From the NCBI GenBank assembly GCA_005888435.1, contig VAXO01000068.1, positions 1-51,926 on the forward strand: DNA of 51,926 nucleotides, written 5' to 3'. Position numbers and translations under genes: made by a program. Shown piece after piece: positions 51,830 to 51,926 of this stretch. Source of the stretch: Actinomycetota bacterium (lineage in GTDB: Bacteria > Actinomycetota > Thermoleophilia > Gaiellales > Gaiellaceae). The stretch's first letter is position 1, and the number at the start of each line of letters is the position of its first letter. The notes beneath the pieces were generated by a model. It did not search any database. It had not been told where the DNA came from and saw only the letters and a program-made list of their open reading frames with translations.

Positions 51830-51926
51830 ATGGCCCTTGAGGTCCCGCCTCTTCCGTACGACTACAGCGCGCTCGAGCCGCACATCGACGAGCAGACGAT
51901 GCGCGTCCACCACGACAAGCACCACC
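51830..51926 (+). CDS. Superoxide dismutase (Fe/Mn), N-terminal fragment at window edge
   Basis: The start ATG 51830, after AAGGAG, reads [32 protein letters not shown] and leaves the window at residue 32. [13 protein letters not shown] and HHDKHH are the canonical first half of Fe/Mn SODs, including the first metal His. The complete gene lies outside the window. It shares a 46-bp gap with the divergent SOD-like gene. Confidence 0.92.
   Translation, partial: MALEVPPLPYDYSALEPHIDEQTMRVHHDKHH

Overview
The window looks like chromosomal DNA from a high-GC actinobacterium. The very high GC content, GTG/TTG starts, LexA box of the GAAC-N4-GTTC type, WYL and LuxR-ATPase regulators, a DUF1707 protein and an AlkX-like glycosylase all fit. 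The overall mix, including an exosortase and a FolE2/MptA-type GTP cyclohydrolase, suggests the Thermoleophilia (Gaiella/Solirubrobacter side), but this placement is inference. Packing is extreme: many convergent genes share overlapping stop codons and many operon partners overlap by 1-4 nt. I see no tRNA, rRNA, CRISPR, phage or transposase, and no gene-free gap longer than 300 bases.

Layout. 1-4.3 kb: a truncated DHA2 efflux pump with its TetR repressor and a perfect 22-bp operator, an HD-GYP c-di-GMP phosphodiesterase, and FtsH. 4.3-7.7 kb: a decayed EamA transporter, then dinB (Pol IV) translationally linked to an ATP-dependent DNA ligase, with a LexA box over the dinB start. 7.7-16.3 kb: MarR/MFS pair, WYL regulator, APC permease, SRPBCC, DUF1707, AlkX-like glycosylase, an ArsR/RibD-like reductase divergent pair, and a VOC protein. 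16.4-19.7 kb: the most unusual block, a three-gene cassette made of a secreted protein with a C-terminal hydrophobic/Arg-rich tail (currently frameshifted), an exosortase with an intact Cys-Arg-His triad and a long C-terminal domain, and a hyaluronan-synthase-like GT2.

19.8-24.7 kb: two closely similar DHA2 pumps in inverted orientation flank a SnoaL-tailed sigma factor and a STAS-domain gene that overlaps it antisense; a 1-Cys peroxiredoxin follows. 24.7-36.5 kb: PEP-mutase/isocitrate lyase family enzyme, aldo/keto reductase, giant LuxR ATPase, methyltransferase coupled to an alpha/beta-hydrolase-glycosyltransferase fusion, PfkB kinase coupled to a zinc-ribbon adenylate cyclase-ATPase. 37.0-40.2 kb: a complete polar amino-acid ABC importer operon with a good promoter and an internal hairpin. 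40.2-43.0 kb: nitroreductase, zinc-ribbon mini-protein, GT-C membrane glycosyltransferase. 43.1-47.3 kb: housekeeping sigma factor, L-asparaginase II, MFS, Fpg/MutM. 47.3-51.9 kb: MarR/ankyrin pair, a degenerate histidine-kinase-like protein with a coupled mini-protein, FolE2, PlsY, GNAT and two divergent superoxide dismutase genes, the second cut by the window edge.

Three cross-cutting patterns stand out. First, a dispersed palindromic element (GGGGTCWGACCC pairs separated by 3 nt) sits at gene 3' ends and supplies the Gly-Val-stop end of two or three proteins. Second, several promoters place the -10 box only 5-8 nt from the start codon, implying leaderless or near-leaderless mRNAs. Third, a rho-independent terminator for a convergent gene is written inside the last codons of the housekeeping sigma factor using codons that are otherwise avoided.
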